This document shows, in pieces, positions 7,877 to 17,200 of a DNA stretch of 64,000 nucleotides. Made by a program: the position numbers and the translations under genes. How positions within the stretch are numbered: position 1 is the first letter of the stretch; each line of letters opens with the position of its first letter. Source of the stretch: Proteiniclasticum ruminis DSM 24773 (lineage in GTDB: Bacteria; Bacillota; Clostridia; Clostridiales; Clostridiaceae); NCBI RefSeq assembly GCF_000701905.1, contig NZ_JNKC01000004.1, positions 186,001-250,000 of the forward strand, in the 5' to 3' direction. The notes beneath the pieces were generated by a model that worked only from the letters and a program-made list of their open reading frames with translations, did no database searches and was not told the DNA's origin.

Positions 7877-9112
7877 TTATATAGCTTCCAAAACAATGCT
7901 TCTCTTCTTCTTTCTTCCATGAATCACCTTCTGATAAAGTGGTTTTCCAGAAAGGAAAGCATCCTCCGGATTCTCCTGATAAGCTGGCCCCAGTGAAGAT
8001 TCTTTTACCATCTGAAGACCCTGCGCCTTCATCTTCTCCGAATGAAACGTCTCCTCATACCCTTTTACTTCCGGGCGAAGCTCTGACTTTTTCATCTCTG
8101 CATAAAGTGACGCGCCCACGTAGTCCCCTTCCTCCTTCAAAAGCGGAAGCACCGGAGTAAGAAGGCACTTTCCCGTTTCTTTTTCAAAGTTTCGTACCAT
8201 GCCAAAATCCACCAGAAGATCGACACTCTGCTTTTTCAGTGGAAGCTGGTCATAGTCGCAGCAGAGAAAGAGAAACTTCTCATGCTTTGCATAGCATTCC
8301 AGATTCCGCTTCAGCTGAAGAATTCTCTCTAAGTCATAATCCACCAGAATATAGGTGGTTTCCTCCCGAAGCTCTTTCAGATACTGCTGAAGGAAAAAGC
8401 CCACACAGTTGTTCATCTCCATCATATAGGGAAGGGGCGATTTCACTTCATCGATGCGCTCCATCATAAGACCCATGGTCTGATAAAGATGATTGATGTA
8501 GGTATGGCTGGAGTTTTGAAGAAACTCCTCTTTGGTCTGCATTTTCCTGCCACAGTTCATCTTTGTCCGAACAGAAGGCTCATAGACAAAGACCCCTGCA
8601 CTGATCTTGGCTTCATAGCCGCAATTGCACTGAAAGTCTCCTTCCACCACCATATGATCCACCAGATCCCCTCTTTTAAGTGGAAGCTTTTCCCCGCAGG
8701 AGGGACAGTCAAGGATGGAGAGGGCTTCTAAAGGAATCCCCAAAACCCGGTCCTTCTTCTCCTCTTTCTCTACTTTCTCAATCTTTTCCTGAAGGATCCT
8801 TTCCAGGCTTTCGGCTTTCTTCCGCATGGCAAAAACCTCTTCCTGCTGCACTCTCAAATGTTTCAGATACTTTTGTCTATAGAGAGCCGAGTCTTCTCCG
8901 CTGAGCCTTTTGAGGGTCATAAGTTCCAGGATGGCGCTGAGGGAAAACTGAAGTCCTTTCAGCATTTTGATGGTCTCCAGATCTTCTCCGTCAGAAGAAG
9001 TGAAGTAATACTGTTCTCCCCGCTTATGAGCCACCAAAAGACCCTTCTCCAGATAAAAACGCACTGCATCCTGCGTTACCTGATGTTTTTTAGAAAATGC
9101 CCCAATCCTCAT
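7877..9112 (-). CDS. MerR-type regulator fused to zinc ribbon and methyltransferase-like domain
   Basis: A 411-residue protein in three parts. Residues 1-70 are a MerR winged helix (MRIGAFSKKHQVTQDAVRFY). Residues 75-125 form a long charged coiled coil. Residues 135-175 hold a Cys4 zinc-binding site (CPSC...CNCG). The remaining half resembles a class I methyltransferase fold: VDYDLERILQLKRN and CDYDQLPLKKQSVDLLVDFG are in the positions of the SAM and post-II motifs. The glycine-rich SAM loop is not obvious, so the domain may bind a ligand rather than catalyse. The zinc-ribbon plus methyltransferase order recalls RlmA-type enzymes. The ATG has AGGGGG upstream. The inducer and targets are unknown. 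Confidence 0.75.
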   Translation of the reverse strand: MRIGAFSKKHQVTQDAVRFYLEKGLLVAHKRGEQYYFTSSDGEDLETIKMLKGLQFSLSAILELMTLKRLSGEDSALYRQKYLKHLRVQQEEVFAMRKKAESLERILQEKIEKVEKEEKKDRVLGIPLEALSILDCPSCGEKLPLKRGDLVDHMVVEGDFQCNCGYEAKISAGVFVYEPSVRTKMNCGRKMQTKEEFLQNSSHTYINHLYQTMGLMMERIDEVKSPLPYMMEMNNCVGFFLQQYLKELREETTYILVDYDLERILQLKRNLECYAKHEKFLFLCCDYDQLPLKKQSVDLLVDFGMVRNFEKETGKCLLTPVLPLLKEEGDYVGASLYAEMKKSELRPEVKGYEETFHSEKMKAQGLQMVKESSLGPAYQENPEDAFLSGKPLYQKVIHGRKKKRSIVLEAI

Positions 9113-9397
9113 TGCTTTCCCCCTGGTTTCCTACTATCGTTAAAAATAAATCAAAATAGAATCTCTTTCATTCTACCTTACTGTGAAAGATGTGACAATG
9201 AAAATCCGCTGTTCTTTCTACCCTAAGCTCTTTTCCTAAGCCATTTCCCCTACTCATCTGACAAAAATAGACAATGTCATATTTTTGATACATCTCCCCT
9301 TCTCTCCTAAAGTACGCTAAAGCTATGAAGCTGTGTGAGTCTAAAGATTCTCCATAAAATAGATGACGCAAAAAAATGTAACGTGAGGTGAACATAG

Positions 9398-10090
9398 ATG
9401 AAAGGAAAGATCCTTCTCCTGGAAGATGAACTAAGAATTGCAGAAGCCATTGCCTATGGCCTGGAAAAAGAAGGTCTCACCGTGAAAATCCTCAATACAG
9501 GACAAGGTGCCTTAAAAGCCATCGAGGACTTTCAGCCCGATGTGCTTCTTCTCGATGTGATGCTGCCTGGTATGGACGGCTTTGAGATCCTTAAAAGGCT
9601 TTCCTATGAAAAGTCTTTTGGAGTCCTCATGCTCACGGCCAAAGGCGAAATCATTGACAAGGTGCTGGGTCTGGAGCTGGGCGCAGACGACTATATGACA
9701 AAACCCTTTGACATGAGGGAGCTGCTGGCCCGGGTGAAATCACTTCTCAGACGGGTGGAGGATCTGAAGAGCCAGGAAAAGGACACTTCCTATATAGAGA
9801 TCCGAGGGGTAAAAGTATACCCTGAAGAACATCGGGTCTACGCCGGGGACACTCTTCTGGACCTTACCCCCAAGGAATATGAGCTTCTGGCTACTCTCTT
9901 CCTACACCCTGACCGGGTCTATGAGAGGGAGCAGCTGCTGGATCTCATCTGGGGTATGGACTACATCGGCGGAACCAGAACCGTGGATCTTCACGTGGGA
10001 AGACTGCGTAAAAAACTGGGACCCCAATACGCAGATGTCATTGAAACCAAGCACGGTGTAGGATATAAGGTATCAGGTGGCTCCTTATGA
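9398..10090 (+). CDS. OmpR-family response regulator
   Basis: A 230-residue response regulator. The receiver domain (1-120) has acidic residues near 10 and the phosphoacceptor Asp53 in LLLDVMLPGMDG, plus LTAK and TKPF signatures. A winged-helix DNA-binding domain follows (about 130-228), ending in RLRKKLGPQY...GVGYKV. It overlaps the kinase start by four bases (ATGA), so it is translationally coupled to it. GAGGTG precedes the ATG by 7 bases. The third gene of the run encodes a lipoprotein, a likely output or accessory sensor. The signal is unknown. The 285-base gap upstream (9113-9397) holds the divergent promoters but no clear motif. Confidence 0.92.
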   Translation: MKGKILLLEDELRIAEAIAYGLEKEGLTVKILNTGQGALKAIEDFQPDVLLLDVMLPGMDGFEILKRLSYEKSFGVLMLTAKGEIIDKVLGLELGADDYMTKPFDMRELLARVKSLLRRVEDLKSQEKDTSYIEIRGVKVYPEEHRVYAGDTLLDLTPKEYELLATLFLHPDRVYEREQLLDLIWGMDYIGGTRTVDLHVGRLRKKLGPQYADVIETKHGVGYKVSGGSL

Positions 10091-11565
10091 AGATAAGCAT
10101 CAAAGTAAAGTTCAGCCTTTTTCTCCTGACCCTTCTGCTGCTTACGGTGTTTCTTCTTCGGATGTTTATTCTGAGAGGGATCCGGGAGAATCAGAAGATA
10201 GAATACGAGAGTTATCTGAAGCAGCAGACGGTTCTTTCCGAAGCTTATCTACGTCAGAGCTTCCTTGCCAGCAGTGAACTCCTACCTGAAGTGTTTCTGA
10301 AAGAAAATGCTGAGATTCTCACTAAGGATCTTCTAAGCTACACCGGTCTTGAAACAGCTTTGTTCTCTTTAGAGGGTGCCCTTCTCAGTCCGAGAAAGGA
10401 AACCCTCAATGAGGAGACCTTAAAGGAGCTTCTTCCCCATGCACTGGAGGGAAGCACCCTATACCGGGCTCGAGGGAATGACCTTTTTTATCTCACTCCC
10501 CTGAGCCTTGAAAATCATCGGGTGGGAATCCTCGCCTTTTACTACTCCCTCCGAAATGAAAACAGCTTCTATGAAAGCACAGCCAGCCGATTTCTCTATG
10601 TGGGCGGTGCTGTCTTTCTTGTGACCTTTCTTATCGCCTATCTGTACTTCCGCTCCTATGCCATAGACATCCTCCACCTGAACAGATCCGTAGAAAAAAT
10701 TGAATCTGGCACCTACGACTTCCCCGTATCCGGAAGATCCGACGAAATCGGGTCTTTAAGCCGCGGAGTCTTCCATATGGGTCAGAAAATCAGGACTACT
10801 CTGGACAACATGAGAGAGGAAGAAAGAAAGCTTCAGGAAGCTGTAGAAAAACTGGAGATCCTTCAGAAACAGCAGAAGGAGTTCATCGGTGCCGTGACCC
10901 ACGAGTTCAAGACACCTCTCACCTCCATCCGGGCTTATCTGGATCTTTTGTCCATGTATCCCGAAGATGAAGCCCTTCTTAAAAAAGCACTATCCGCTAT
11001 AGAAGAAGATACCGAAAGACTCTATGACATGGTGGAAAAATCCTTGGAACTGTCAAAGCTGGAGCATTACGCCCCTCAAGCAGCCTTAACCTCTCTCCCC
11101 CTTCATGAAGTGGTGGAAGAGGTGATCCACAGTCTAAAGGGAAAGATGGAGAAGTTTGGTCTGTCTCTACGCAAAGACATGGAAGAGGTACACATCCTGG
11201 GAGATCGGGAAGCGCTCATCATCACCCTCTCCAACCTTCTGGACAATGCCATCAAATATAACAGACCTCAAGGCAAGATCCATCTGAAGGTCTACAGGAA
11301 GGATGATGTAGGAATCTTTTATCTGGAAGATACCGGTATCGGGATCCCTGAGAATCTCTCCCAGAGAATCTTTGATCCTTTCTACACCGTAGACAAGAAC
11401 CGTTCCCGGGAAACCGGCGGTGTCGGACTAGGTCTTTCTCTTGCCATGAAGTATACGGAGCTTCAGGGAGGAAAGCTTCGCCTGCTCTCCTCCTCCAAGG
11501 AAGGCACAGCCTTTGAACTCTCCTTTCCGATAGCTCCAGAATCTAATGAAAAGTCCGATTCATAA
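10087..11565 (+). CDS. Membrane sensor histidine kinase (HAMP-HisKA-HATPase)
   Basis: A 492-residue kinase. TM1 spans about residues 11-30, followed by an extracellular sensor domain of about 135 residues and TM2 at about 168-188. A HAMP linker follows. HisKA has the phosphorylated His272 in THEFKTPLTSIRAYLDLL. The HATPase has an N box (NLLDNAIKY), a G1 box (EDTGIGIP) and a G2 box (GGVGLGLSLA). It phosphorylates the regulator encoded just upstream. The extracellular domain matches nothing I recognise, so the stimulus is open. Confidence 0.92.
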   Translation: MKISIKVKFSLFLLTLLLLTVFLLRMFILRGIRENQKIEYESYLKQQTVLSEAYLRQSFLASSELLPEVFLKENAEILTKDLLSYTGLETALFSLEGALLSPRKETLNEETLKELLPHALEGSTLYRARGNDLFYLTPLSLENHRVGILAFYYSLRNENSFYESTASRFLYVGGAVFLVTFLIAYLYFRSYAIDILHLNRSVEKIESGTYDFPVSGRSDEIGSLSRGVFHMGQKIRTTLDNMREEERKLQEAVEKLEILQKQQKEFIGAVTHEFKTPLTSIRAYLDLLSMYPEDEALLKKALSAIEEDTERLYDMVEKSLELSKLEHYAPQAALTSLPLHEVVEEVIHSLKGKMEKFGLSLRKDMEEVHILGDREALIITLSNLLDNAIKYNRPQGKIHLKVYRKDDVGIFYLEDTGIGIPENLSQRIFDPFYTVDKNRSRETGGVGLGLSLAMKYTELQGGKLRLLSSSKEGTAFELSFPIAPESNEKSDS

Positions 11566-11660
11566 AATGTTTACTTTTATGCGAAGAATGGATATAACCA
11601 GATATTTTATGGAAACAACCTCAAGATATGATAAGGGTAATCAAAAAGGAGGTATCAACT

Positions 11661-12755
11661 ATGAAAAAGAAAAACATCGCCATCACACTACTTGCAGCAT
11701 TTGCCATGACGGTTGTAGCCGGTTGTGCCAGTGGAAAAAGCCCCGTGGATTCAAATGGAGAAAAACCAGGTGAGGATATAGTGATCATTGGAGAAGAAGG
11801 AGAGGAACCTGTTAAAGAAGTCACCGTGGAATCTGTAGAAGCACTGAAAGGTATGGAGATCACCGGCTGGCTGGATGACCACACAGTAATTCTATCCAAA
11901 GAGAATCCGGATCTTCCAAAAATGACTGCAGAAGAACTGAAGGATCTTCATCCAAGAAGCCTCTTCATCTATGACCTGGAAAGCAAAGAGTTTACCCTTC
12001 TTTTCGGTAAGGCAAACTGGAACTTCTGGGGTGGAGAACTTTCAAAGGACAAAAAGAATGTCTTCTACTATGAATACACCTTTGGAGACCCTGCCTACTT
12101 CGTGATGCCAATGGCTTCTGCCAACGGTGGAACCCTCATCGAGGAAGCCATGAGTGGAGAATGGACTTCAGAGAACACCATCATCGGACCATCCTATAAA
12201 GGCGGCATTTTCGTAAAGACTCCTGCAGGCAATGTGGAACATGTGGAGGAGCTGAAAGACCTGAGTGTTATTCATGCAGTGCAAGTGAAGGATGCCATCC
12301 TCCTTACTGAAGTAAGTTCAAATTCACTGAAGAAATTTGACCTGAATACGAAAGAGATCACCACCCTTCCACTGGAAAATATCTACAGCATTCTTCCTTC
12401 TCCAAGCGGAACCCACTTCACCGCAATCATCGGAGACGGGGCCAAGAGCGCTCTTGTTCTCAGTGATGCGGATGCAGGCACAAGAACTGTTCTCGCTGAA
12501 GGTATCGCCATCGGTGCAGTAGCATTTTCAGAGGATCAGAGAATGATCTCCTACTATCTGAAGAAGGACGTCAATGGGGCTTCCAATGAGGGCCTGTATG
12601 TATATGACCTGCTTTCCGGAACCACCACACTGGTTGCTGTGGATGGAGAGATTCAGAGAAGTGCTTTCAGTGTATCCGGTGAGAAGCTCTCCTACACCAA
12701 GTACACAGGTACAGGTGCAGACAGCACTGTTCTTACCCTGGCTCTTCCTGAATAG
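11661..12755 (+). CDS. Secreted lipoprotein with beta-propeller-like repeats
   Basis: A 364-residue lipoprotein. The signal peptide MKKKNIAITLLAAFAMTVVA ends in the lipobox VAGC. The mature part contains recurrent blades such as SLFIYDLESKEFTLLF and GLYVYDLLSGTTTLVA, with YxxxD-type turns as in TolB/PD40 six-bladed propellers. It follows the two-component genes by 95 bases and is ended by the terminator at 12808. It may modulate the kinase outside the membrane or be its regulated output. ATG 11661 is chosen for the AAAGGAGG 8 bases upstream; an upstream in-frame start lacks one. The ligand is unknown. Confidence 0.8.
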   Translation: MKKKNIAITLLAAFAMTVVAGCASGKSPVDSNGEKPGEDIVIIGEEGEEPVKEVTVESVEALKGMEITGWLDDHTVILSKENPDLPKMTAEELKDLHPRSLFIYDLESKEFTLLFGKANWNFWGGELSKDKKNVFYYEYTFGDPAYFVMPMASANGGTLIEEAMSGEWTSENTIIGPSYKGGIFVKTPAGNVEHVEELKDLSVIHAVQVKDAILLTEVSSNSLKKFDLNTKEITTLPLENIYSILPSPSGTHFTAIIGDGAKSALVLSDADAGTRTVLAEGIAIGAVAFSEDQRMISYYLKKDVNGASNEGLYVYDLLSGTTTLVAVDGEIQRSAFSVSGEKLSYTKYTGTGADSTVLTLALPE

Positions 12756-12807
12756 AACTGATCTATCTGATCAGAAGTTCATCAGGGAACCTTCCATATG
12801 GCAACAC

Positions 12808-12838
12808 CAAGGAGGAACCTTTCGGGGTTCTTCTTTTT
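12808..12838 (+). terminator. Rho-independent terminator of the two-component/lipoprotein operon
   Basis: GAGGAACC pairs with GGTTCTTC (one G-U pair) across a short loop, followed by TTTTTT on the plus strand. Confidence 0.85.
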
Positions 12839-12987
12839 TACTCTTTATAGCAGATGCTTTCACAGGAACCGTAGATAATTTAAACTGTGGAGAAACATTG
12901 GATGCTGAAACCAGCTGTTTTCTGATATGATAATAGAAAGAAATCCCTAGTTTATAAGAAAAACTACGCTAAGAGGTTTTACGAAAA

Positions 12988-13986
12988 ATGAAAAAGAAAG
13001 GTGTTACCATGATACTGCTTTATGTACTTACTGCTCTGATCCTTCTGTTTATCGCTCTCTTTTATATTTCTCCAAAACCTACCGCGAAGATGGTCTATAA
13101 GCTCTTTGACGGTGGTGTAGCTGTAAAGCCTGAAAACTATGAGGAGATTGAAAAACTGGTATCTGTTGAAAAAGATATCTCCTATGACTCTCAATATAAA
13201 AACGGCCATCTGGATATCATCCTACCGAAGAATGCAGAGGAAAAACTTCCTGTAATTTTCTGGGTGCATGGAGGTGCCTTTCTAGGCGGAGACAAGTCTG
13301 ATATCACAGAGTATGCGGTACAGATTGCAGCCAAGGGTCACGTGATTGTGAACATCAACTATGACTTGGCACCAAGTTCTAAATACCCAACACCTATCTA
13401 TCAGCTCATGGAAGCTTATAAGTTCGTCGAAAAACGTGCGGACCAGTACCCAATGGACCTGAATAGAATCTACTTTGCTGGAGACTCTGCTGGAGCCCAG
13501 ATAGTCAGCCAGTTCGTTAACATTCAGGTGGATCAGAACTATGCTCAGTTGGTTAAGATAGACAGAATTCTAACTCCTGACAAGATTAAGGGAACGCTTC
13601 TGTTCTGTGGCCCATATGATGTGTCCAGACTTTCGGGAAGCAGCGACAGTGCCATCATCAATTTCATCTTTAAAAGAGTGGGCTGGGCTTATATTGGAGA
13701 ATGGAACTGGGAAAAGTCCCCAATGGTTAAAGAAGCCTCTGTGCTGGATCATATCTCTCCAAACTTCCCTCCATCTTTTATCACCGATGGAAATACCGGT
13801 TCCTTTGAGGATCAGGGGAAGGATCTAGTGAAGAAACTGAAGAGTTATGGAGTGCAGGTCTCTGAAGCTTTCTATAGCAAAGAAGAAGGGAAACTTGGTC
13901 ATGAATATCAGTTTATCATGAACACCCCACAGGCAGAGAATACCTTGGCGAAAGCCCTGGAGTTCCTGAACGAAACCAAAAAATAG
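12988..13986 (+). CDS. Membrane-anchored alpha/beta hydrolase (esterase/lipase type)
   Basis: A 332-residue hydrolase of the hormone-sensitive-lipase/BD-FAE kind. An N-terminal signal anchor (about residues 8-28) precedes the fold. The oxyanion motif is WVHGGAFLGG, the nucleophile Ser lies in GDSAGAQ, the Asp is probably in FITDGNTG and the His in LGHEYQF. It hydrolyses an ester at or outside the membrane; the substrate is unknown. ATG 12988 gives a positively charged start (KKK) before the anchor. ATG 13009, with AAAGGTG 6 bases upstream, is the alternative. Only 50 bases separate its stop from the rlmH-like start. Confidence 0.85.
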   Translation: MKKKGVTMILLYVLTALILLFIALFYISPKPTAKMVYKLFDGGVAVKPENYEEIEKLVSVEKDISYDSQYKNGHLDIILPKNAEEKLPVIFWVHGGAFLGGDKSDITEYAVQIAAKGHVIVNINYDLAPSSKYPTPIYQLMEAYKFVEKRADQYPMDLNRIYFAGDSAGAQIVSQFVNIQVDQNYAQLVKIDRILTPDKIKGTLLFCGPYDVSRLSGSSDSAIINFIFKRVGWAYIGEWNWEKSPMVKEASVLDHISPNFPPSFITDGNTGSFEDQGKDLVKKLKSYGVQVSEAFYSKEEGKLGHEYQFIMNTPQAENTLAKALEFLNETKK

Positions 13987-14036
13987 TCTTTTCCATTGTT
14001 CTCGTGAGCAAGGAAAGTCCCTATAAAGGAGATACT

Positions 14037-14435
14037 ATGCTGAATATAATGATTGTGATGCCTAAAACAACACTGCCTTCTTACTACGAAAGTGCTTCAA
14101 AAGAATATATGAAAAGACTGAAGAGATACTGTACACTTTCTCTTCAGTCTTATGACGAATCTATTTCTCTAGAAAATCTCCTCTCTGGATACCATACCAT
14201 TCAGGTGTCCACCAAAGGACTACCTAAAGATTCTGTGGAGTTTTCCGAACATCTTCAGGAGCTGTCTCTTGGTGGCAATTCAAAGATTGCCTTCCTGCTG
14301 AATGTTCCCTTTGATTCAAAAGATTCGATGAGGTTGTCTTCATTATCACTTAGTCCTGAGCTTTCTTTTGTCTGTATGCTGGAGCAGCTTTATCGGGCGT
14401 TTAGGATTTGGAATAATGAGCCGTATCATAAGTAA
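14037..14435 (+). CDS. Divergent, shortened RlmH-like protein (SCC-type attachment target)
   Basis: A 132-residue relative of RlmH, the SPOUT methyltransferase for pseudouridine 1915 of 23S rRNA (usually near 159 residues). EYMKRLKRYC near the start and EQLYRAFRIWNNEPYHK at the end are clear RlmH signatures. The Gly-rich SAM loop (IGG-type) reads LNVPFDSK, and the PHQL region reads ELSFVCML, so methylation activity is doubtful. A functional rlmH is probably elsewhere. ATG 14037 has AAAGGAG 6 bases upstream. Its last codons (CCG TAT CAT AAG TAA) are the repeated sequence that bounds the accessory block, just as the rlmH end is the SCC target in staphylococci. Confidence 0.8.
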   Translation: MLNIMIVMPKTTLPSYYESASKEYMKRLKRYCTLSLQSYDESISLENLLSGYHTIQVSTKGLPKDSVEFSEHLQELSLGGNSKIAFLLNVPFDSKDSMRLSSLSLSPELSFVCMLEQLYRAFRIWNNEPYHK

Positions 14436-14436
14436 G
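14418..14436 (+). repeat. Attachment-like direct repeat 1 (rlmH-like 3' end)
   Basis: The core CCGTATCATAAGTA at 14421-14434 is repeated at 23002-23015 and 36679-36692 in the same orientation. TATCATAAGTAA also matches the core of the staphylococcal SCC attachment site, recalled as the last codons of rlmH. The bases just inside (TAAGACCGG) do not match the terminal inverted repeat of cassette B. Confidence 0.75.
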
Positions 14437-14501
14437 ACCGGATTATTTAATTTGTGTTTGGTAATCCAAAAATACAAGTTTTGGCAATGAAAACATTAAT
14501 T

Positions 14502-16358
14502 TCACTCCATAAGATGCTCTTCAATCTCTGATAAGTATTTCCCTCTAATAAACAAATAGTATAGAATTTGAACCAGTAAAAAACTGCCCATCACTAGAAA
14601 AGCGCCACTGGTGACCTCTATCAAAAAGAGGTTCTGAAGTGCTGCCAGAGCAAACGAAGAATGAAGGACAGCAACCACAAATGGGAGTAAAAACAGGATG
14701 CCAATCTCCACCGTAACAGTCCTTTTAATTTCCTTGTAACTAAGACCGATCTTATGAAGCTGGATGTATTTTTTTTGATCCGCCTCTTCATCCATGTAGA
14801 ACTTATTGTAGATAAAGCTTCCGGAGGCTACAAAGAATATGACACCAATGAACGTTGTTAGAAACAGCAGCGTACCATAAGCACTTTTTTCTGATTCATA
14901 GATATGAGACTTAGACAGTAATAGGCTGTATTCCTCCTCCTTGTATTTTTCTTCATACCTGTCGTATACTTGGTAACTCTTTGTCCAATCCTCCACCTGA
15001 TAAATATATATGGCTGAGCTCTCATCTTTTTCTGAAACCATGTTGTAAAGGGCGTCCTTGACAACATAAACATCATCATAAAGAAGAGCAGTGATTCTTG
15101 ATTCACCTTCACCTATTATCGTAAGTGGGCTGTTAAGAACTTCTAGAAGCGGACTTTTCCTTTCACCATCAGTAGGAATATAAATTGCCTCCCCTATACT
15201 GAACTCTATCGGTTTTAGATTCAGCTGATCCGATAATTGCCTATAGGTGCTTTCGCTGATCAAGGTGTGATGTACTTCTGAGTCTACTTCATAACTCACG
15301 GTCTTAAGAATGACCTTCTTATAGGAGTACTTCTCTTCTTTTAGAAGATCTTCCAGAAATCTCGTCTGCTCTTCCGCTATCTCTGGTTTCCCTAAAGTAG
15401 AATAGACAAAATCATAGGGGTATCTCTTCTCAATACTGTCCAAGTTATTCTTCCAGAATGCAAAACAAGTTCCGATGGAAGTGAACGCAACGGCTGATGT
15501 TATGGAGATCAGAAAGAACATTCTTGAATTATCCTTGATCTTATAAAACAGATTGGAAATCCAAAGAAGGTTTGTTTTCTTGAAATAAAAGGAGCGGTTT
15601 TTCTTAAGCATCTTGATAAGCCAAATATTAAACTGAGCGAATAGCAGGTAAGTGGCAAGTACAGCCATCGCCACTACAGGCAATAGAATCTTTTCCAGGT
15701 TCTCCTTGCGTACGGTTAAAGCGATATAGTAGCATCCAAGAAGAAGTGCAAATCCAAAGAGAGCCAGAAGACTGGATGATTTGGGTGCTGCCTTTGGCGC
15801 TTTCGTGGCTTTCAGAAGCCTCAGCACTTCATCTTCTTTTATAATCGCAGAAGTAAAAAATGAAACTAAAATGCCCAAAATGATAAAGAAGGTCAGTGTG
15901 ATGATAATTGCTGCCATGGGGAAGTAGAAGTCTAAGCTGCTCATCCTGAAAAACCTTTCAATAAGGAGCAAATATATTTTGGAAAACACCAAACCAACGA
16001 TGATTCCACTCCCCGTTGCAGCTGTATTGATGATGATATTCTCAAGGAAAATCATCTTGTTCATTTGTCTTTTAGTCATGCCGGTGATAAATAACACCCC
16101 GAATTCTTTGTATCTGCTTTTTAGAAACACACTGCTGGAATAAAACACAAAGAAAAACAAGAAGAGATATGCGATGACTTCAGTGATGAGAATCGCTGCA
16201 TTTATGTAAGATTTGAACTGTCCTCTATTGGGGTGAAAAAGAAACATAGAAAAAGAGAAAAACAGTGCTGATGATGTACAAATGCTGAGAAAATAAGCAA
16301 AATAAGCCTTCATATTCCTACGGACATTATGGTAGACAAACGAATTGAACTCCATCAA
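14502..16358 (-). CDS. BceB-type ABC transporter permease (FtsX-like)
   Basis: A 618-residue membrane protein of the peptide-antibiotic detoxification class. It has about ten hydrophobic segments and a large extracellular region (roughly residues 290-500) between the seventh and eighth. The stretch KSRYKEFGVLFITGMTKRQM is the typical FtsX-type intracellular loop. Family members sense and free lipid II-cycle intermediates from bacitracin-like peptides and form a complex with the partner kinase. It overlaps the ATPase gene by four bases. The target peptide cannot be deduced. Confidence 0.88.
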   Translation of the reverse strand: MMEFNSFVYHNVRRNMKAYFAYFLSICTSSALFFSFSMFLFHPNRGQFKSYINAAILITEVIAYLFLFFFVFYSSSVFLKSRYKEFGVLFITGMTKRQMNKMIFLENIIINTAATGSGIIVGLVFSKIYLLLIERFFRMSSLDFYFPMAAIIITLTFFIILGILVSFFTSAIIKEDEVLRLLKATKAPKAAPKSSSLLALFGFALLLGCYYIALTVRKENLEKILLPVVAMAVLATYLLFAQFNIWLIKMLKKNRSFYFKKTNLLWISNLFYKIKDNSRMFFLISITSAVAFTSIGTCFAFWKNNLDSIEKRYPYDFVYSTLGKPEIAEEQTRFLEDLLKEEKYSYKKVILKTVSYEVDSEVHHTLISESTYRQLSDQLNLKPIEFSIGEAIYIPTDGERKSPLLEVLNSPLTIIGEGESRITALLYDDVYVVKDALYNMVSEKDESSAIYIYQVEDWTKSYQVYDRYEEKYKEEEYSLLLSKSHIYESEKSAYGTLLFLTTFIGVIFFVASGSFIYNKFYMDEEADQKKYIQLHKIGLSYKEIKRTVTVEIGILFLLPFVVAVLHSSFALAALQNLFLIEVTSGAFLVMGSFLLVQILYYLFIRGKYLSEIEEHLME

Positions 16359-17101
16359 TTGTCACCTCCCAGCATAGACAGCACATCTATGATCTCCTGA
16401 TAAAACTGATGGCGTCTCCCTCCATTATAAATTTCATTGTAAATAGTTCCGTCTTTAATGAAAAGAATCCGGTCACAGTAACTGGCTGCTGCTGGATCAT
16501 GGGTTACCATGACGGTTGTAACCTTCTCACTTTTATTTATCTCCACAAACAATTCCATGACTGTTTTTGAAGCTTTTGAGTCCAAGTTTCCCGTAGGCTC
16601 GTCTGCCAAAAGTAAAGAAGGATTGTGAATCAAAGCTCTGGCTATGGCAGTCCTTTGGGCTTCTCCGCCGGAAACTTCAAATGTTCTTTTATCAAGAAGC
16701 TTTTCTATTTTGAGTATTTCAGCTACTTTTTTCAATCTTGTGTCCTGTTCTTTGACAGGAACAGAGTCCAGCGTCAGCGGAAGAACAATATTTTCCCCCA
16801 TGGTCAATGTGTCTAAAAGATTGAAATCCTGAAATACAAAGCCGAGCTCTCGTCGTCTGAATAAAGAAAGATCTTCGCCTTTCAAAGACAAGGTGCTCTT
16901 TCCCTTTATAAGAACATCCCCTGCTGTGGGTCTGTCTATGGTGGAGATCATATTCAGCAATGTTGTCTTTCCACTCCCGGAAGGCCCCATAATTCCTACA
17001 AACTCTCCATCTGATACCGTAAAACTGATATTGTTCAATGCGTTGAACAGCACTTTCTTGCCATATACTTTGCTGAGACTTTTAATATTTAATAGTTCCA
17101 T
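16355..17101 (-). CDS. BceA-type ABC transporter ATPase
   Basis: A 248-residue ATPase of the MacB/BceA group. Walker A is GPSGSGKTTLLN, the Q loop is in FVFQDFNLL, the signature is VSGGEAQRTAIARAL, Walker B is LLLADEPTGNLD and the switch His is in MVTHDP. It energises the permease encoded 4 bases downstream. The operon has its own promoter and a BceR-type box upstream (17248-17267) and is separated from the two-component genes by a terminator. Confidence 0.92.
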   Translation of the reverse strand: MELLNIKSLSKVYGKKVLFNALNNISFTVSDGEFVGIMGPSGSGKTTLLNMISTIDRPTAGDVLIKGKSTLSLKGEDLSLFRRRELGFVFQDFNLLDTLTMGENIVLPLTLDSVPVKEQDTRLKKVAEILKIEKLLDKRTFEVSGGEAQRTAIARALIHNPSLLLADEPTGNLDSKASKTVMELFVEINKSEKVTTVMVTHDPAAASYCDRILFIKDGTIYNEIYNGGRRHQFYQEIIDVLSMLGGDN

Positions 17102-17200
17102 TTTAACGACTCCTCTTCATTTTCTGCAAAACACCCATCTCTCATTTATCTGATTGATAAAATCCTTCTTTCTCTTCTGTTCCAGGTGCTTCTATGTTTT

